17,070 nt of DNA, from positions 1-17,070 of the forward strand of contig CAMLRH010000023.1 in the NCBI GenBank assembly GCA_946482375.1, read 5' to 3'. Position numbers and translations under genes: made by a program. How positions within the stretch are numbered: position 1 is the stretch's first letter; each line of letters begins with the position of its first letter. The notes under the pieces were generated by a model that searched no databases, was not told where the DNA came from, and was given only the letters and a program-made list of their open reading frames with translations. The stretch is from an uncultured Caulobacteraceae bacterium (GTDB lineage: Bacteria > Pseudomonadota > Alphaproteobacteria > Caulobacterales > Caulobacteraceae). Positions 15,160-17,070 of this stretch are shown here, one piece after another.

Positions 15160-15163
15160 TAAC

Positions 15164-17070
15164 ATGCGCGTCGAAACTCCAGCGGCTTCCGCGAATTCCG
15201 TTAACGCTTCAGAGCAAGCGAAAACCGGCGCCGAAGGCGTTCAGGTGGCCGCTCTGGATGTGGCGAATGCCGCCGCACAGGCGAAGGCGCCCGTGGCCAT
15301 TCAGGCGAACGCTATCCGCGTGACCCCGGGGCCCGACGGAACGGTCACCCTGCCAGAGGGAGTTTCCCTGGAGCAGATCGCCGTCGCCGGCCGCGACCTG
15401 GTCATCCAGCTGCCTAACGGCGAACAGATCATCATCGAAGACGGCGCGGTTTATGTCCCGCAGCTCGTCATCGGCGGCGTCGAAATTCCGGCCGTAAACC
15501 TGGCCGCCCTGCTGATTGGCAATGAACCTCAACCGGCCGCCGGCGGCCCGCAAAGCTCAGGCGGCAATTTCGCCGTTGAAGTCGGCGATATCGGCCCCGG
15601 CATCGGCATCGGCAACCTGCTGCCGCCGACCGCGCTCGAATTTACGCCGCCTGAATTCGAAGAAGTCTATCCGGCCGTCGAAGACGACGAGCCGTCCGTC
15701 ATCATCTTCCCGGACGACCAGCCGGGCGCGCCCAACGTGACCCAGACGACCTCCGACGCCGGGTTGCCGGGCGGTTCGGACGAGGGCTCGGGTTCCAACC
15801 AGACCAGCGGCACGATCACCTTCCACTCCGGCGACACGCCGGCGACCGTCACGATCAACGGCGTGCACGCCGCCCCGGGCGCGATCATCCCGTCCGAACA
15901 CGGCTATCTCGAGATCATCTCTGTCAACAACGGCAACAGCCCGGACGGATTCGTCGAATACATCTTCGTGCAGACTGAAAACGTTCTGCACCCGCCCGGC
16001 TCGAACGACGTCTTCGAGGAAATCTTCGAAGTCGTGGTCACCGACGCCGATGGCGACGTCGCCACGGGCAGTCTGACCATCAATATCCTGGACGACTTCC
16101 CGGAAGCTCACGCGGACGCGGATAGCGTCGCCGAACACGGCCCAACCGTCGCCAACGGCAACGTCATGACGGGCGTGGGCGGCAATGACGCCAACAACAC
16201 CGACGGCGTCGCCGACTTCCAGGGCGCCGACGACGACGTGATGGTGACCGGCGTGGTCGCCGGCTCGGTCAGCTCGGCTTCGGGCAGCGTCGGGACGACG
16301 GTCCAGGGCCAGTACGGCACGCTCGTGATCAACGCGAATGGCTCGTACACCTACACGCTGAATTCCGAACATTCGGCGGTGAACGCGCTCGACAGCGGCG
16401 AAACGCTGAGCGACGTCTTCACCTATACGATCACGGACGCTGACGCCGACACCTCGTCGACCCAGCTGACCATCACCATCAACGGCGCCAACGACGCCCC
16501 GGTGGCCAACCCGGACACCAACTGGGTGCTGGACGTCACGTCGGCTCCGACCGCCACGACGACCGGCAACGTGCTGCAGTCGATCAACCACCCCGGCGCG
16601 CCGTCGGGCAGCTTTGCCGACCAGGCCGATACCGACGTGGATGTGGAAACGCTGACGGTCACCACGACCGGCCCGTTCCCCGGCACGTACGGCACCCTGC
16701 AGCTCAACGCCGACGGCAGCTACACCTACACGCTCAACGCCAACAACGCGGCGGTGAACGCGCTGGATACCGGCGAGACGCTGACCGAGACCTTCAACTA
16801 TACTGCCTCGGACGGCACGGCCTCGGCCAACGCGACGCTGACCATCACCATCTTCGGCACGAACGACGCGCCGGTGGCCAACGCCGACACCAACTGGGCC
16901 CAGGAAGATGTGGCTCAGCAGGCTTCGGGTAACGTCCTCGACACCATCAACCACCCCGGCGCGCCCTCCGGCACGTTCGGCGACGTGGCTGACACGGATG
17001 TCGACGTCGAGAACCTGACGGTCACCACGACCGGCTCGTTCCCCGGCACGTACGGCACGCTCGTGCTGAA
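15164..17070 (+). CDS. Giant LapA/BapA-like adhesin with VCBS repeats, N-terminal part (runs off right edge)
   Basis: The frame is open from the ATG at 15164 to the window end, 635 complete codons, no stop. There is no signal peptide, as expected for type I secretion substrates that carry a C-terminal signal. Residues about 52-118 match a BapA/LapA-type retention module (GRDLVIQLPNGEQIIIEDG, then VYVPQLVIGGVEIPAVNLAA). PAAG at 124-127 fits the LapG cleavage consensus. A Gly/Pro-rich acidic linker follows, then a beta domain (about 205-312) and VCBS/cadherin-like repeats (about 313 onward), with recurring GTYGTLQLNADGSYTYTL and GTNDAPVAN elements. The protein is very acidic, rich in Asp, Thr, Asn and Gly. 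It should be anchored at the cell surface and mediate biofilm attachment; full length and C-terminus are not visible. Confidence 0.9.
   Translation, partial: MRVETPAASANSVNASEQAKTGAEGVQVAALDVANAAAQAKAPVAIQANAIRVTPGPDGTVTLPEGVSLEQIAVAGRDLVIQLPNGEQIIIEDGAVYVPQLVIGGVEIPAVNLAALLIGNEPQPAAGGPQSSGGNFAVEVGDIGPGIGIGNLLPPTALEFTPPEFEEVYPAVEDDEPSVIIFPDDQPGAPNVTQTTSDAGLPGGSDEGSGSNQTSGTITFHSGDTPATVTINGVHAAPGAIIPSEHGYLEIISVNNGNSPDGFVEYIFVQTENVLHPPGSNDVFEEIFEVVVTDADGDVATGSLTINILDDFPEAHADADSVAEHGPTVANGNVMTGVGGNDANNTDGVADFQGADDDVMVTGVVAGSVSSASGSVGTTVQGQYGTLVINANGSYTYTLNSEHSAVNALDSGETLSDVFTYTITDADADTSSTQLTITINGANDAPVANPDTNWVLDVTSAPTATTTGNVLQSINHPGAPSGSFADQADTDVDVETLTVTTTGPFPGTYGTLQLNADGSYTYTLNANNAAVNALDTGETLTETFNYTASDGTASANATLTITIFGTNDAPVANADTNWAQEDVAQQASGNVLDTINHPGAPSGTFGDVADTDVDVENLTVTTTGSFPGTYGTLVL
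15533..15544 (+). other. Predicted LapG cleavage site (PAAG) in the adhesin
   Basis: Codons 124-127 read Pro-Ala-Ala-Gly, right after the retention module. Pseudomonas LapA is cut between the two alanines of TAAG near residue 108, and a (T/A/P)AA(G/V) pattern is known for related substrates. By analogy cleavage would fall between Ala125 and Ala126. Confidence 0.6.
16493..17070 (+). repeat. Tandem VCBS repeats in the adhesin gene
   Basis: One full unit spans 16493-16864 (124 codons) and the next begins at 16865 and runs to the edge. Matching points such as the NHPGAPSG codons (16586 and 16949) are 363 bp apart, the difference being a 3-codon indel near the unit start. Stretches of about 45 bp (from 16652 and 17015) differ at only two positions. 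An earlier, more diverged unit covers about 16098-16492. Confidence 0.85.

Larger units (their letters stand above)
14842..15163. other. AT-rich intergenic region before the adhesin gene
   Basis: 322 bp without a supported gene. A GC hairpin CGCCC/GGGCG (14869-14883) follows the SPOR gene without a U run. About 14905-15060 is strongly AT rich and holds a TTAA-N7-TTAA site. The last 30 bases can fold over the adhesin ribosome site. An open frame at 14883-15083 has low-GC codon use unlike every neighbour and is not called. Confidence 0.6.

Noticed and set aside
15557..16954. Minus-strand open frame of 465 codons over the adhesin
   Set aside because: Val/Gly/Arg-rich shadow of the adhesin repeats; the plus frame has the real VCBS units.
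1..17070. tRNA, rRNA, CRISPR array, transposase or prophage genes
   Set aside because: None seen on either strand; the repeats present are palindromic intergenic elements and adhesin-coding repeats, not spaced direct repeats.

Overview
The window looks like chromosome from a GC-rich alphaproteobacterium, most likely of the Caulobacter/Phenylobacterium/Brevundimonas type. Support: strong GC bias in coding DNA, a Cpa-style Tad pilus operon with alphaproteobacterial gene order, a CtrA-like TTAA-N7-TTAG site ahead of the pilin genes, and intergenic palindromes of the kind common in these genomes. The placement is inference; there is no rRNA or other phylogenetic marker in the window.

Region 1 (1-7329, minus strand) is a Tad (tight adherence) pilus operon read right to left: two tandem Flp pilins, cpaB, cpaC (secretin), a very short CpaD-like lipoprotein, a TadG-like protein, two TadE-like pseudopilins, cpaE and the start of cpaF, which runs off the left edge. 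Most downstream genes overlap by 1-8 bases, so they are probably translationally coupled. A hairpin between the second pilin and cpaB may separate high pilin expression from low machinery expression. Region 2 (7330-9630) holds the pilin promoter region, a membrane glycosyltransferase of the GT87 type on the plus strand, and about 630 bp of non-coding DNA rich in inverted repeats. Region 3 (9631-11690, minus) is a two-gene ABC-2 exporter operon. Region 4 (11691-17070) has a LuxR-type regulator with a PAS-like N-terminus and then a surface-adhesion locus: a LapG-type periplasmic cysteine protease (minus), a divergent SPOR-domain protein (plus) and the N-terminal 635 residues of a giant VCBS-repeat adhesin (plus) running off the right edge.

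The most interesting reading is of region 4. The adhesin has a LapA/BapA-like N-terminal retention module followed by the tetrapeptide PAAG, which fits the known LapG cleavage consensus, and a LapG homologue with complete Cys-His-Asp triad lies about 1.8 kb upstream. This suggests a c-di-GMP-type hold-or-release adhesin system beside a Tad pilus operon, so one locus may encode two surface-attachment systems. No LapD, LapB/C/E secretion genes, prepilin peptidase or tadB/tadC are visible; they may lie outside the window.
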